A DNA stretch of 64,000 nucleotides from Adiantum capillus-veneris (GCA_014529385.2 CM043963.1:110152912-110216911); one strand, 5' to 3'; shown: positions 46,302 to 57,609, numbered from the stretch's first letter. The notes: generated from the sequence alone by a model not told the origin. Translations and numbers: made by a program.

Positions 46302-46799
46302 TGCTACAGACGGAAGGCGTGGTTGCCCTGCAAAATACGCAAATAACATATTGCAATCCATGAAAGCACGAATCGGTATACCTAGCACAAACCCATAGCG
46401 CGTATGCAACGTCGTACTCGAACAGATAGAGAGACATAGAGCGGTAGAGAGAGAAAAGAAGCCTGCAGGCACACCTCCTAAAGTGGAGTGCCACGCCGGC
46501 ACGCGAGAGAGAAGAGAGAAGAGGTGAGAAGAAGAACATAGACACTGGGTGCAATCTCCCCCCGTGCAAGAGTGACCATTTCCCTCTTGCACGTATTTGT
46601 TTTATAGATTTCTTGAATGGTCAAATGTGAGTACAAACTGGCCGGCCGGTCATAAATGGCCAAAGCTCATAAAAGAGCACTTGAATAACATGTACATATA
46701 ATAACATGTACATATAATATCCTTTTGCAATAGCCTAGCTCGGTCAAGTCTTTTCCACCTGTCAGCTGCAATAAATAGTAAAATGTCAATTCCATAATA
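46302..46799 (-). repeat. 5' LTR of the nested element
   Basis: Contains a 16-bp duplication in the stretch AACATGTACATATAAT near 46687-46718 that accounts for the length difference from the other LTR. Confidence 0.93.
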
Positions 46800-46804
46800 G
46801 TAGA

Positions 46805-49800
46805 ATCTTGAATTTTATTTAAAGTCTCGTGTCTATTTTGAATCCAAGTAATGTATCAAGAATTCGTATAATCCATGTAGGTACCGCCTGTTGCTCTGTA
46901 CTCGGCAGCGCAAGAGAAAAAGCTCCTCCTTAAGCAAGCCCAGCCTTCGATCTTTAAGGGCGAGGGGGCAAATGTGGAGAGAGATGCGGAAGTATGGAAG
47001 GAAGCCATGGACGATTACTTTGAAGTTGCGGGGACCCAACCCGTAAATCAGACCATGCTTGCGATGTTCCGCTTGACTGGCGATGCCAAGATATGGTGGA
47101 AGCAACATTGCAGGGACATGGATATTAAGGGATCTTCCTAGTCCTGGGAAGACATCAAAGCTACAATAATGGAGCGATATTTACCGCTTGCCTATAGAAC
47201 CTTGAGGATGAATGAATTCTTTTCACTTCGGCAGCTGAATTCATCTGTCGAAGAATACTATGCAAAGTTTGTCACTCTTTGGAGATATGCTTCTAAGATG
47301 ACCTTGGAACAACAGGTGGCAAGGTTCTGCCAAGGACTAATCGATCCCCTGAATACTCGGTTGGAAGCTCTCAGCCGACAATGCTACAGGATGCCTTGTT
47401 AAGGGCCAAACCTCTAGCTCTTGAAGTACAAAGGGCTAATCAAAACAGGAGGAATCATTGGGCAAAGAGGGCAAGGACCACTGCTTGGGATAACAGACCA
47501 GCCAACCAAGCGTATAACCAGCGCCCTATTGTGGCTACCACCACAACCATGGAGTTCCCTGATATCCGATGCTATGGCTGCGGCGAGCATGGGCATTACA
47601 GATCCAATTTTCCCAGGAACATTCAGGCAACCAATGCCAATGCCATACCCTTGAATACCCATGGGCGTGGCCAAGCTAATGGAAGAGGAGGACGAGGAAG
47701 GATGAACAGAGGGCGAGGGCGAGGGCGTGGAGCTACCGCCAGAGTGAATGCCGCAGTGGTACAACCAACTGTGGGTGACGAAGTAGTGGAGAGAGCAAAC
47801 CTACATGCTGCAATTGACAATCCCAATGGTTGCGAGCAATATGCAATCATTCATACGCCAGGATCTCTCAAAGGTGAACAAGTTAACTTCCTTATAGATT
47901 GTGGTAGTACTATTTCATTTCTTTCACCCAGATGCATGAGGAAGCTAAAGCTAGATGAGTATCCAACAAGCAAGCTAGTTGTAGAGTTAGCAAATAGCAA
48001 GGAAGTAGTATCTCAACATTCTGCAGGAAAAATCGATTTTGATTTGAGGGGACACCCAACTTCTGCCCAATTTCGAACCCTACCCTTAGGATTCTTTGAT
48101 GGGATACTAGGGATGGACTGGCTAAAGCAAAATAGGGCCCACATACATTGTGCACAAGGGAATTTTACCTTTACAGATAACTTGGGTAATGAAGCCTTAA
48201 TCCAGGGGGGAAATGGGATACCTAAGGCTACTCTAGTTAAGCCCAGCAGACTTTTGAAGGGACTAGGGAAGGGTCAGCAAATGTATGCGGTGAAACTCAA
48301 CAAGGTGGACCAATCAGATACCTCACTTCGACCAAACTGGTTGAGGGAGTATGATGATGTATTCCCTGAAGACCTTATGAATCTTCCACCACACAGAGAG
48401 GTAGATCATGAGATTGAGACTATCCCTGGATGTGAACCTATCTCAAAAAGACCTTATAAGATGTCACTTCCGGAAACCATCGAACTCAAGGAACAACTTA
48501 GGCAACTCATTGAGCAAGGATTCATTCGACCTAGTACTTCTTCTTGGGGTGCTCCAGTTCTTTTTTAGAAGAAGAAGGATGGAACCTTAAGGCTATGCAT
48601 AGACTACCGGGGACTGAACCAGGTAACTGTCAAGAACAAGTATCCAATTCCAAGGATTGACGAACTCCTGGACAGGCTCCACAGCGCCAAAATGTTTACA
48701 AAGATAGAACTAAGGTCAGGATATTATCAAATCAGGATCAAGGAACCGGATATTCCAAAGACAGCTTTCAATACTAGGTATGGGCACTACGAGTTCACAG
48801 TAATGTCTTTTGGTCTAACAAATGCTCCTGCAAGCTTCAATCGACTTATGCAGGATATTTTCAGACCTTACCTAGATGATTTTGTCTTGGTTTTCTTTGA
48901 TGACATTCTGATCTATTCTAAGAATGAGTCAGATCACGAAGAACATGTTCGCAAAGTACTTGATCTTCTTCGAAAACACCAACTTTACGCTAAAGAGAGC
49001 AAGTGCACTTTTTGCTCACCAAAGGTCAACTATCTTGGATTTGTCATATCGGTTGGAGGGATTTCAGTGGACCCAGACAAGGTCAAGGACATCGTTGATT
49101 GGCCTCAACCATCCACCGTTAGTGAAGTAAGAGGATTTCTTCGAATAATGGGATGGTACAGGATTTTTGTCAAGGACTATGCACGTATTGCTGCACCTTT
49201 GACGGAACTCCTAAAGAAAGGGATGAGGATCGAATGGAAGACCGAGCACGAGTCTAGCTTTGCTAAACTAAAAGAGTTGTTGGTCTCAGCTCCTATTTTA
49301 AAGCTTCCAGATTTCAGTAAGGAATTTGAAGTAGCAACCGATGCTAGAAAATTTGCTCTAGGCAGAGTTCTTACACAAGAAAGAAGACCAGTGGCGTATA
49401 CTTCGCGAAAACTGAGAGATCATGAGAAGAATTATCCTACTCATGATTTGGAACTTTTAGCAGTTATTCATGCGCTGAAGTTATGGAGACATTATCTTCT
49501 TGGGCGCAAGTTTCAACTGGTTACAGACCACAAGAGCTTAAAATGGATTTTTACTCAACCTATTCTCAATATGCGACAACGACGATGGATAGAGCTATTA
49601 CAGGAATATGACCTTGACATAAAGTATAGACCAAGGAAGGAAAATGCAGTTGCAGATAGTCTTAGCCGAAAATCCTTTCTCGGAGCTATCTCTATTCCAA
49701 ATAACCCTATCTGGGATAGAATCAAAGAAGCATCTTTAGTAGATCCAGAATACCAGCGTATAGTATCTCTAGTCCAGCAGAATAGGATGCCTGAAGCTAA

Positions 49801-50233
49801 AGATTACTCTCTTATGGGAGGATGTCTTTACTACAGATATAGGCTCTGTGTACCCAGAGATCCAGCATTAAAGAAGACCATTTTGTATGAAGCACACGAT
49901 AGCCCTACATCCAGACATCCAGGCTATGCTAAGACTCTTCATGCTGTCAGGAGGAGTTATTTTTGGACTGGGATGAAAGGAGACATACTTCGCTATGTGA
50001 GGCAGTGTCTTTCTTGTCAGTGGATAAAGGCCAAAAGGATCAAGTTACCAGGGCAACTTCAACCTCTTGACATACCCCAGATGAAATGCGAATGCATCAG
50101 TATGGATTTTGTTACAGGATTACCTTCTATAGGAGGTTATGACTCTGTTTTCGTGATTGTTGATATGCTCACAAAAGTGGCTCATCTAATACCTGTAAAG
50201 ACAACCTTTACTGCTTCAGATGTTAGTCGGGTA
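46805..50233 (+). pseudogene. Ty3/gypsy gag-pol, truncated in integrase
   Basis: Gag (about 46900-47400) has the retrotransposon-gag core (AKIWWKQHC; YYAKFVTLWRYAS). It is broken by a TAG at 47139 and a frameshift near 47385. Next come a zinc knuckle CYGCGEHGHYRSNF, whose final Cys is Phe; an RG-rich stretch; protease with LIDCGSTISFL; and RT, broken by one TAG at 48566, with catalytic [10 protein letters not shown] near 48893. Then RNase H ([29 protein letters not shown]) and integrase with its HHCC zinc region (ending CLSCQ) and only the first catalytic Asp (SMDFVTGLP). The sequence leaves gypsy near 50233, before the second Asp. With the LTR at 39140 and the nested insertion removed, this is one element lacking its 3' end. 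RT is of the general chromovirus type; no chromodomain region remains. Confidence 0.93.
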
Positions 50234-50235
50234 TT

Positions 50236-51270
50236 ATTGAAATGAGGCGTATAGGGTGAATAATCAGGTATTTGGACTGCTGGAATGAGAGCATGTCTTT
50301 ACTTGCATGTTGTTTCCACATCGCAGGAAAAAACAAGATGGAGGAGTACCCTATCTTGACAAAGTTCTACTATACAGCACAAGAGCTTCATGATGAGTAT
50401 GGATTGAGCATGGAGGGGGTGTTGCCAAAGGATCTTACGGAAGATGACATCCCCGATGACCAGTGGCTAACTGTATTCAGGCATTCCAATCAGAAGAAGA
50501 AAAAGATTTACTTAAATCACGTGCAGCCACGGCTTCAGGATGAATGCAGGTTCGTGTTCCATAAGGTGTACCAAGCCCCACCATCATGTGGGGAGATCAC
50601 TACAAAATTTTCCCGTTGTTTGCATATGAGAAGTGTCATGCAGTCACAAAGGACCCTGCGGGCCACAGGGTTGCATGGGCCAGGTTTGGTGAGAGTGTAC
50701 TCAACATGTGTTCCTCCCAACCAGGAGGCTTGGAAAATAAGGTTGAGAATTGGCGAAAGGTAAACGGTGCATTCCAAGGAGGCCACTCGTCAAATACCAA
50801 GAAGCCCCGACTTACGCCAGTCGATAGTATGCCCCCTACAAAGAAAGTCCCCCCACAGCGTCATGAGGAGAAGACACCTTATTATATTGCGGACCTTGAA
50901 GCTATGGTTGGGAGAGTCCCTCGGACATGTGTGGGGGTAGTCGATAGGCTGAAAGAGCTGACAATGTCTCTGAAGCAAAAGAAGGAAACACTCTTGAGGG
51001 CGGAGGGTTCCAATAAACTTGTCAAGCAGATTATGGACAATATCAAGGAATATGAGACCCAGCTGGAAACACTGAGAGAGGCCAACACTGGCGATGACGC
51101 AAAAATCAATTTGATAGAAGCTGATTTGGCTGCCAGTCGAAGGATGCTACGCCGATACGGAATCAGTGAAGATACGTCATTGCTCGACAAAGAGATTCTA
51201 GAGCAACAGGTGCTGGTAGTTTTGGGAGTTTTTGGTAGAACTGTTTATGCTTGGTTTGGTGGGATTGGTA
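50236..51270 (+). repeat. Left arm of a ~1-kb inverted repeat
   Basis: Matches the reverse complement of 54410-55452 at about 95% by eye. It starts at TGAAATGAGGC(G/A)TATAGG and ends just inside the intron repeat (TTGGTGGGATTGGTAGT). It contains the first large exon of the gene described at 50327. Confidence 0.92.
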
Positions 51271-52279
51271 GTGTTAGGTACCTTTGGTAGAACTGTTTAT
51301 GCTTGGTTTGGTGGGATTGGTAGTGTTAGGTACCTTTGACAGAATTGTTTATGCTTGGTTTGGTGGGATTGGTAGTGTTAGGTACTTATGGTAGAACTGT
51401 TTTTATTCTAGGTAGTTTATGGTTCCTTCTGTCTTATGGTTTGGTATTTCTGGTACTTTTTGGTAGTTTTGGTACTTTAAGGTACTTTTTGAAAGTGTTG
51501 CAAAAAGTATTATGGTAGTTTTATTCTGATAGCTTTGGTATTTCTAGTTTTGATACTTTTAGGTACTATTTGAAAGTGCTGCAAAAGTGTAATTGGTAGT
51601 TTGATTTTGGTAATTTTGATAGTTTTGGTACTTGAAGGTAGGTTTTGAAGGTGTTGCAAAAAGTATTTCTTTGGTAGTTTTGGTTGTTTTGGTACTATTT
51701 GAAAGTTTGATTTTGGTCGTTTTGGGAGTTTTGGTACTTTTGGTACTTTTGGATACTGTTTGAAAGTGCTGCAGAAAGTGATTTTGGTAGTTTGATTTTG
51801 GTACTTTTGGTACTTTTGATACTTTTAGGTACTATTTGAAAGTGCTACAAAAAGTGGCTTTGGTAGTTTGATTTGGTACTTTTGGTACTTTTAGGTACTA
51901 TTTGAAAGTGCTGCAAAAAGCTTGTTTGGTAGTTTTGGTACTTTTAGGTACTATTTGTAAGTGCTGCAAAAAGCTTGTTTGGTAGTTTGATTTTGGTAGT
52001 TTTAGTAGTTTTGATAGTTTTGGTACTTTTAGGTACTATTTGAAAATGCTGCAAAAAGTGGCTTTTGGTAGTTTTGATAAGGTCTGGGTAGTTTAGTTCT
52101 GCATTGAGGGTATTTATATGTTTTTGGTACTATATGATTCGCGAGTTTGGTAGTTTTTGGTAGTTTTGGTGGTTTTGGTAGTTTAGGTTCTGTTTGGTAG
52201 TATAGTACTTAGAAGTACCAGTCTCGGTATGACTTCTTGGTAGTTTTTGAAAATAATTGGGACCGTTGGTTGTCAACAG
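51210..52279 (+). repeat. Intron-located degenerate repeat of GGTACTTTTAGGTACTATTTGAAAGTGCTGCAAAAAG type
   Basis: About 1.07 kb, bounded by a splice-donor (CAACAG/GTGCTG) and acceptor (TTGTCAACAG/G). It is made of variably ordered short words such as GGTAGTTTTGG, GGTACTTTTAGGTAC, TTTGAAAGTGC and TGCAAAAAG. At 51230-51390 a 56-bp unit with TTTATGCTTGGTTTGGTGGG is repeated three times. The strand is very T/G-rich and poor in C. Confidence 0.85.
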
Positions 52280-53591
52280 GCTAAGTATGACACTCTGGAG
52301 AAAAAATGGAAGGAAGGTCAAGAGCATACCCTATTTGTGAAGGAGATGTTGTCTGATATCAGGCTTGGAAAGAGGTTCCTGCTATATCCTAGGCCCCAAG
52401 TTAATGATTCGGTAAATGTGATCCGGTGTTTGGTATGTGTTGCATGCGGTGAGACCTTGGAGTGTGCACATGTAGTCGGAACCTTCATGCTAGAGTGCTG
52501 ACACCAGTATCATCCGTTGTGCTTCAGTGCTCTGTTACAAAGCAAGGATCAGTGTGTCAAGCCGGGTTGTAATATGGTAATCTCTAATTTGGCAAAGTCC
52601 TGGGCCAGTGGGCTTTAAGTTGTCAAGAGTAAGTATGTGTGCATTTTTGAATACATATGCGCACTTGCAACTCAGTGGGGTTTTCATACAAGTTAGTATG
52701 TGATGTCTTTCTTTGTGTTTGCAGAGGAGTAGGATGCTACAGTTGTTGCTGACCAGCACGCCACAAAGTCGGCTGCAAGTCGAATATGGGACGTGGATGA
52801 GGTGACAAGGGAGATATCAGATGTTCTCCATGATCTGAATCAAGGTAATTCTATAGGGAAAGACAATGTGACGGGGCAAAGATGTGAGGCAACAGGTGAC
52901 AGCAAAAGTAAAAGTGAGGAGGAGGCCAAAGATGATAAAAAGACAGGTAACAGCGAAAGTAAAAGTAAAATTGAGGAGGAGGCCAGAGATGGTAAAAATA
53001 CTAAGGACAAGGAGGAAGGTAAAGTCCCTGTTGTTGTGGAGCTGGATGTGGAGGAAAGCCAGGATGCACAAAGCTCGATGATGCAACGGTCAAGAAGGGA
53101 GAGGAAGAACCCAAAGGGACGGAGGAAGAAGCCATAAAGGGGGGTGTTGCGGAGGGGGTGGAAACCACAAAGGAGAGTGAAGGGGAGGCCAAAGAGGGAT
53201 CAGAAAGCAACAAAGATCGGAGGGAGGCCGAGGATGAGCAGGAAGAAGTACTTGCAAACGATACTGTTGTGGATAGCACCGACGGGGGCGTTGACTCTAC
53301 TACTGTCGATGCTGTTCGAAACAGAGAGGTGATTCCCCTAATTTTGCGACCCTGCAGGAACTTTTCGGTTTGCAAAGAAAGAAGTGCAATCGCGCTCATG
53401 ATCAATTATCCCGTGCATGCAAACTGTAGCCGGTGAGAATCTGTTGTATTCCGCACTATGTGCTTTTTACTGACTGAGTCCACTTGATTTTTGGCCCTGA
53501 GCTTTATCTGTTCTCTCTATCTGGTTCTGTGTTGGTATGTTACCTTTCGTTACATTACTGTTTTAGTTGTCCTCACTATATGTGCATTAAA

Positions 53592-53607
53592 GTACCAAAT
53601 TTGGTAC
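53592..53607. repeat. 16-bp perfect palindrome GTACCAAATTTGGTAC
   Basis: In an intron of the FCP1-like gene. An identical copy lies at 55555-55570 in the intron of the inverted copy, and near copies at 53642 and 53704. Confidence 0.95.
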
Positions 53608-54409
53608 TGTTGAACTTAGGTGCACATCTGTCCACTATTACAGTACCAATTTGGTACTTCTTGAACTTGCTGTTTCGGATAGTCCTTATCACTTGTGCAA
53701 TACAATACCAAATTTGGTAGTTTTTGGTCCAGTTTTTTGTTTTAGATATGATGTTTGCACTGTGTATTTGTCTCCACTCATTATGTCTGTTGGTGCTATA
53801 GTAAGTTGGTGGCTAGACGAGACACCGGCAAGCACATTGCTGCAGCCTGATGTGGCTGCTAGACCCGGGCGGATGATTGTGCTTGATCTTAATGGGGTGC
53901 TAATAACCAGCTGCAGCGAAATCCCTGAAGCCCTTCAGTGCGTGGAAGAGAAGCACATGCCACGGGTAGTCTATCTCCAAAAGGATGTAATTTGTCTTGT
54001 AAGTCCGGATGCGGAGCAGTTCATCCTACGGCTTAAACAGAAAGCTAGCCTAGTGTTGTGGTCCTGCTGTAGAAGGGAAAAACTGTTACACATGGTGAAC
54101 GCGTTCTTCCCCAACCATAGAAGGCAAAAATATTTTGCAGGTAAAGCATGCCCGCTTTGAATGTTGCAGGACATAAGTTACGCATACCTCTAACCTCGTT
54201 TTTCGGCATTAGCAGATATTTTCTCCCAAGAGGACTGTGAAATATGGCGGCCCCATATGTCAGAGGTGCCGGTTGTGCCCAAAGGCATGTGCGATAAGCT
54301 CGTTTTCCTGAAGAAGCTACAGACGTTGTGGGCAAGGCACCCGAAGTACGATGCCAGCAACACTATTCTTGTAGATGATTGTAGATACAAGTCTTTTAAA
54401 AATGACTAT

Positions 54410-55452
54410 GATCGGACTACCAATCCCACCAAACTAAGCATAAACAATTCTACCAAAAACTCCCAAAACTACCAACACATATCTTCACGTTGCTCTAGAA
54501 TCTCCTTGTCAAGCAATGACGTATCTTCACTGATTCTGTATCGGCATAGCATCCTTCGACTGGCAGCCAAATCAGCTTCTATCACATTTATTTCTACGTC
54601 ATCACCAGTGTTGGCCTCTCTCAGTGTTTCCAGCTGGGTCTCATATTCCTTGATGTCGTCCATAATCTGTTTGACAAGTTTATTGGAATCCTCCGCCCTC
54701 AAGAGTGTTTCCTACTTTTGCTTCAAAGACATTGTCAGCTCTTTTAGCCTATCGGCTACCCTCACAAATGTCCAAGGGACTCTCCCAACCATAGCTTCAA
54801 GGTCCACAATATAATCAGGTGTCTTCTCCTCATGACGTTGTGGGGGGACTTTCCTTGTAGGGGGCATACTACCGACTTGCGTAAGTCGGGGTTCTTGGTA
54901 TTTCACGGGTGGACTCCTTGGGACGCACCGTTTTCCTTTCTCCAATTCTCAACCTTCTTTTCCAAGCCTCCTGGCCGAGAGGAACACATGTTGAGTACAC
55001 TCTCACCAAACCTGGCCCATGCAACCCTATGGCCCGCAGGGTCCTTTGTGGCTGCATGACACTTCTCATATGCAAAACAGTGGGAAAATTTTGTAGTGAT
55101 CTCCCCACATGATGGTGGGGCTTGGTACACCTTATGGAACAGGAACCTGCATTCATCTTGAAGCCATGGCTGCACATGATTTAAGTAAATCTTTGTCTTC
55201 TTCTGACTGGAATGCCTGAATACAGTGAGCCACTGGTCATCGGGGATGTCATCTTCCGTAAGATCCTTTGGCAGCACCCCCTCCATGCTCAATCCATACT
55301 CATCATGAAGCTCTTGTGATGTATAGCAGAACTTTGTCAAGATAGGGTACTCCTCCATCTTGTTTTTTCCTGCGATGTGGAAACAACACGCAAGTAAAGA
55401 CATGCCCTCATTCTAGCAGTCCAAATACCTAATTATACCTATATGCCTCATT
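54410..55452 (-). repeat. Right arm of the inverted repeat
   Basis: Reverse-complement match to 50236-51270. It differs by a short replacement at the exon-intron boundary near 54470-54485 and scattered substitutions. Confidence 0.92.
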
Positions 55453-56111
55453 TCAGTTGTGCAAAACAAAACACATGGAATGAAATGAATGTATCTCATT
55501 CAGGTGACAATTGCAAATTTCAGTTGTGTACAGAGCCAAATTTGGTACTCGTTAGTACCAAATTTGGTACTAACCAAATTTGGTTATGCTGACAGCCCTA
55601 CTGAGCTTCAACTTTGTGCTATGCTCATGCACAACATATACTTATTTTTGTACTTGCATGCATGCAAGTTAGCAATCTAAAAAGCGGATTATCCATGTAA
55701 CTTTGTAACTTTCCTAAACCCTAAATTCCTAAGAAAATCCCAAACATGCACATGTACTTGCTGCATGAAAAAAAAGCAAATGTAGACCTCATCAGATAAA
55801 AGACATGAAGAAGCTTGCATGCATGAAAAAGAAAATGGTAAATCACCAGAAAACGCAGAGCTCTCATATCACCTACCTTTAGATGTTGTAGATGACCGTG
55901 GAGTCTCATCATCGGCAAAAAGAGGCCCAGGCTTAAATTAAGTCTCCACGGACACAACAAGTTTCTCCCTCTCCACAAAGGAGGCCCCCTTGCTAGCCCT
56001 CGTATTTGGGGTGTCGATGTTCCGAGGGGATTTTGCATCCATTGTCCTCTTCTTCTTCTTCCCATTGTCCGGTGACGCTTTGGCTGCTGATTTCCTCGCT
56101 AGCGTTCTCAT
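54469..56111 (-). pseudogene. Inverted partial copy of the same gene (exons 1 and 2)
   Basis: Exon 1 starts at ATG 56111 (MRTLARKSAAKASPDNGKK, basic, possibly a nuclear localisation signal) and ends at 55877 before GTAGGT. It has one in-frame TAA near codon 59. A 507-bp intron (55370-55876) ends in CATCGCAG. Exon 2 (55369-54469) encodes the MEEYPILTKF region and the coiled coil. Here the frame is continuous across the place where the plus copy is frameshifted, with a TAG near 54714 instead. It ends in intron-like sequence that joins the break in the plus copy. It therefore supplies the 5' exon that the plus copy lacks. Function is unknown. Confidence 0.65.
55555..55570. repeat. 16-bp perfect palindrome GTACCAAATTTGGTAC
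   Basis: Identical to 53592-53607. Neighbouring half-sites (CCAAATTTGG) occur at about 55535 and 55573. Confidence 0.95.
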
Positions 56112-56469
56112 CTTCCTGATTGTGAGTAGCCGGGGAGCTTGAGAGAAACTGCACCACTCACAAACGCACGGTACTGTGATGGGACTTTTGGCACGATTTC
56201 AAAACACCACTCGCATTACTTATTGCCCCACCCACGTTTTTTTTCACGGAAGTTTAAATCGTACAAATTTCCTTCCTACCATTCTTTAACATAGATGAAA
56301 AAAAAGGTTCCCTCCAAAGTGTGGACATATGTAGAAGTACCAACCAGGTAGAAGCAGAATAGGTCCTTTTTTTGTACCACCAAACCATGCTTTCACCCAA
56401 ATGCTTGGTCGGGGAATGTTCTCACTGTGGCGTAATCATGTTTCCCTTCTGCTTAGATGAGATTTCCAA

Positions 56470-57605
56470 CGATAGCAAGGAGGTGTCTGTCAAGGTGTTC
56501 ATGGACTTTCAACAGTGGGGACATGTGGCTGACGATGGAAGCAAAAAAAAAAAGAAAGGACTTGGTTCTACAAAGCATTTCAGGTGTTTCTTTCCATGGG
56601 GTCTAAAAATTGTCTCCATTAAATGATTGAATGTGACCGGTGTATTAGTCAAACCAAAAGGTATGACTAGATATTCATTAAGATCAAACGTTGTAACTCT
56701 TTACGATTCATTATTCACTATCCTTATTTGATGATATCCACTTTCAAGGCCAATCCTATTGAAGTAGGTAGAGCTTTGTAGCTTATCAAACATATCTTCT
56801 ACTCGTGGTACGGGAAATCTATTTTTGATAGTGATATGATTTAATGCTTGATACTCAACACACATGTGGTATGTACCATCTTTCTTTTGGACTAAAAGGA
56901 ATGGAGAACAAAAGGGAGAGGAGCTAGGCCTGACCATTCCTTTGTCTACCAATTCTTGTACTTGCCTCATGATCTCCTCTTGTTAATCTTGGGAAACCAA
57001 CGATAAGGAGGCTTGTTAGCAGTGAGCTTCCTGGTAGGAGCTCAATTCGATCGTCATGATCCCCTCGTTTTGGAGGAAACTCCATAGACATATCATCGAT
57101 AAAAACGTCTTGGAACCTATTTAGAAAATTAGACAAGTCTAAGTCTTCTTGATTCCTACCATTTACATTGATAAAAATTTACATTTACATTAGGACCTTT
57201 TATGGAATGTTTGAAAAAAATCATGTACGCAGAAACTAAGCTTTTCATTGATTTGTCAAAAGCAGGAGAATTTATAAGGGGTATGGTACGACTAGGCTCA
57301 TTAGCATCTATGTATATGTTCTTTTCCCTGTACTTGAAATACAACCTTCTTTCAGGAAACTTTACATTAAGAACCATACGGTCAAACCATGGTGCCCCTA
57401 GGTTGGCATCTTCATGCTTGAGAGGAGAGATGAAGAAATATTCTTTGTCAACATAGCCTTCAACATGAAGCCTCAATTTCCCAATCATGGGAGTAACTAC
57501 GGCTTCTTGCCCCTTGAAGGCTCCATCGGCTACAACAACATCTCCAATCTCATGAGCTTGAATGCCTAAGTTGATGGCTAACTCCGTTGATATGAAATTG
57601 TGCAA
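56470..57605 (-). pseudogene. Ty3/gypsy protease-RT remnant
   Basis: Minus strand from 57605: retropepsin-like domain after its catalytic site (MHNFISTELAINLGIQ; LGAPWFDRMVLNV), a spacer (LNRFQDVFIDDMSMEFPPKR), then RT N-terminal blocks (LVDKGMVRPSSSPFCSPFLL; CVEYQALNHITIKNRFPVPR; NRIGLESGYHQIRI) and the IPFGLTNTPVTFNHLME block near 56640. The protease Asp, the RT catalytic Asp pair and everything after are absent, and several frame changes occur. It abuts, head to head, the plus-strand gypsy that begins at about 57610. Confidence 0.85.
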
Positions 57606-57609
57606 GAGG

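Larger units (their letters stand above)
40488..46799 (-). mobile_element. Nested LTR retroelement without gag-pol (LARD-like)
   Basis: The LTRs are 40488-40969 (482 bp) and 46302-46799 (498 bp), starting TGCTACAGACGG and ending CCATAACA/CCATAATA, flanked by the duplication GTAGA. Next to the right LTR, the minus strand reads TGGTATCAGAGC (46300-46289), a perfect initiator-tRNA primer site, so the element is read on the minus strand. The 5.3-kb interior has no recognisable gag, protease, RT or integrase. It carries host-like coding fragments on the plus strand. It must be mobilised by an autonomous relative. It interrupts the leader of the gypsy element that starts at 39140. Confidence 0.93.
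50327..54405 (+). pseudogene. Multi-exon gene: helical region, zinc module, acidic linker, FCP1/NIF-like phosphatase; truncated
   Basis: Exons read from GT-AG signals: 50327-51209, 52280-52576, about 52730-53432, 53802-54140, and 54216 to the break at about 54405. Exon 1 encodes MEEYPILTKF, later a coiled coil (KETLLRAEGSNKLVKQI). One T is missing near 50616 relative to the other arm, causing a frameshift. Exon 2 has a Cys/His cluster (CLVCVACGETLEC, HQYHPLCF, CVKPGC) like a PHD/RING-type zinc module, with a TGA in it. Exon 3 is Lys/Glu-rich. Exon 4 has the HAD/FCP1-like motif MIVLDLNGVL (Asp-x-Asn in place of Asp-x-Asp) and LVLWSCCRREKL. Exon 5 has NTILVDDCRYKSF, the typical FCP1 motif III. 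The first exon (see minus copy) is missing here. The 3' end is cut by the inverted arm. Confidence 0.7.

Noticed and set aside
47414-47850. Proline/serine-rich minus-strand frames
   Set aside because: Antisense of the Arg/Gly-rich gag segment of the gypsy element.
51210-52279. Regular spacing in the GGTACTTTT repeat as a CRISPR-like or origin array
   Set aside because: Units are irregular in order and length, without constant spacers; the setting is a plant intron.
53001-53405. 134-codon minus-strand open frame
   Set aside because: Antisense of the Lys/Glu-rich exon of the FCP1-like gene; serine-rich composition follows from that.
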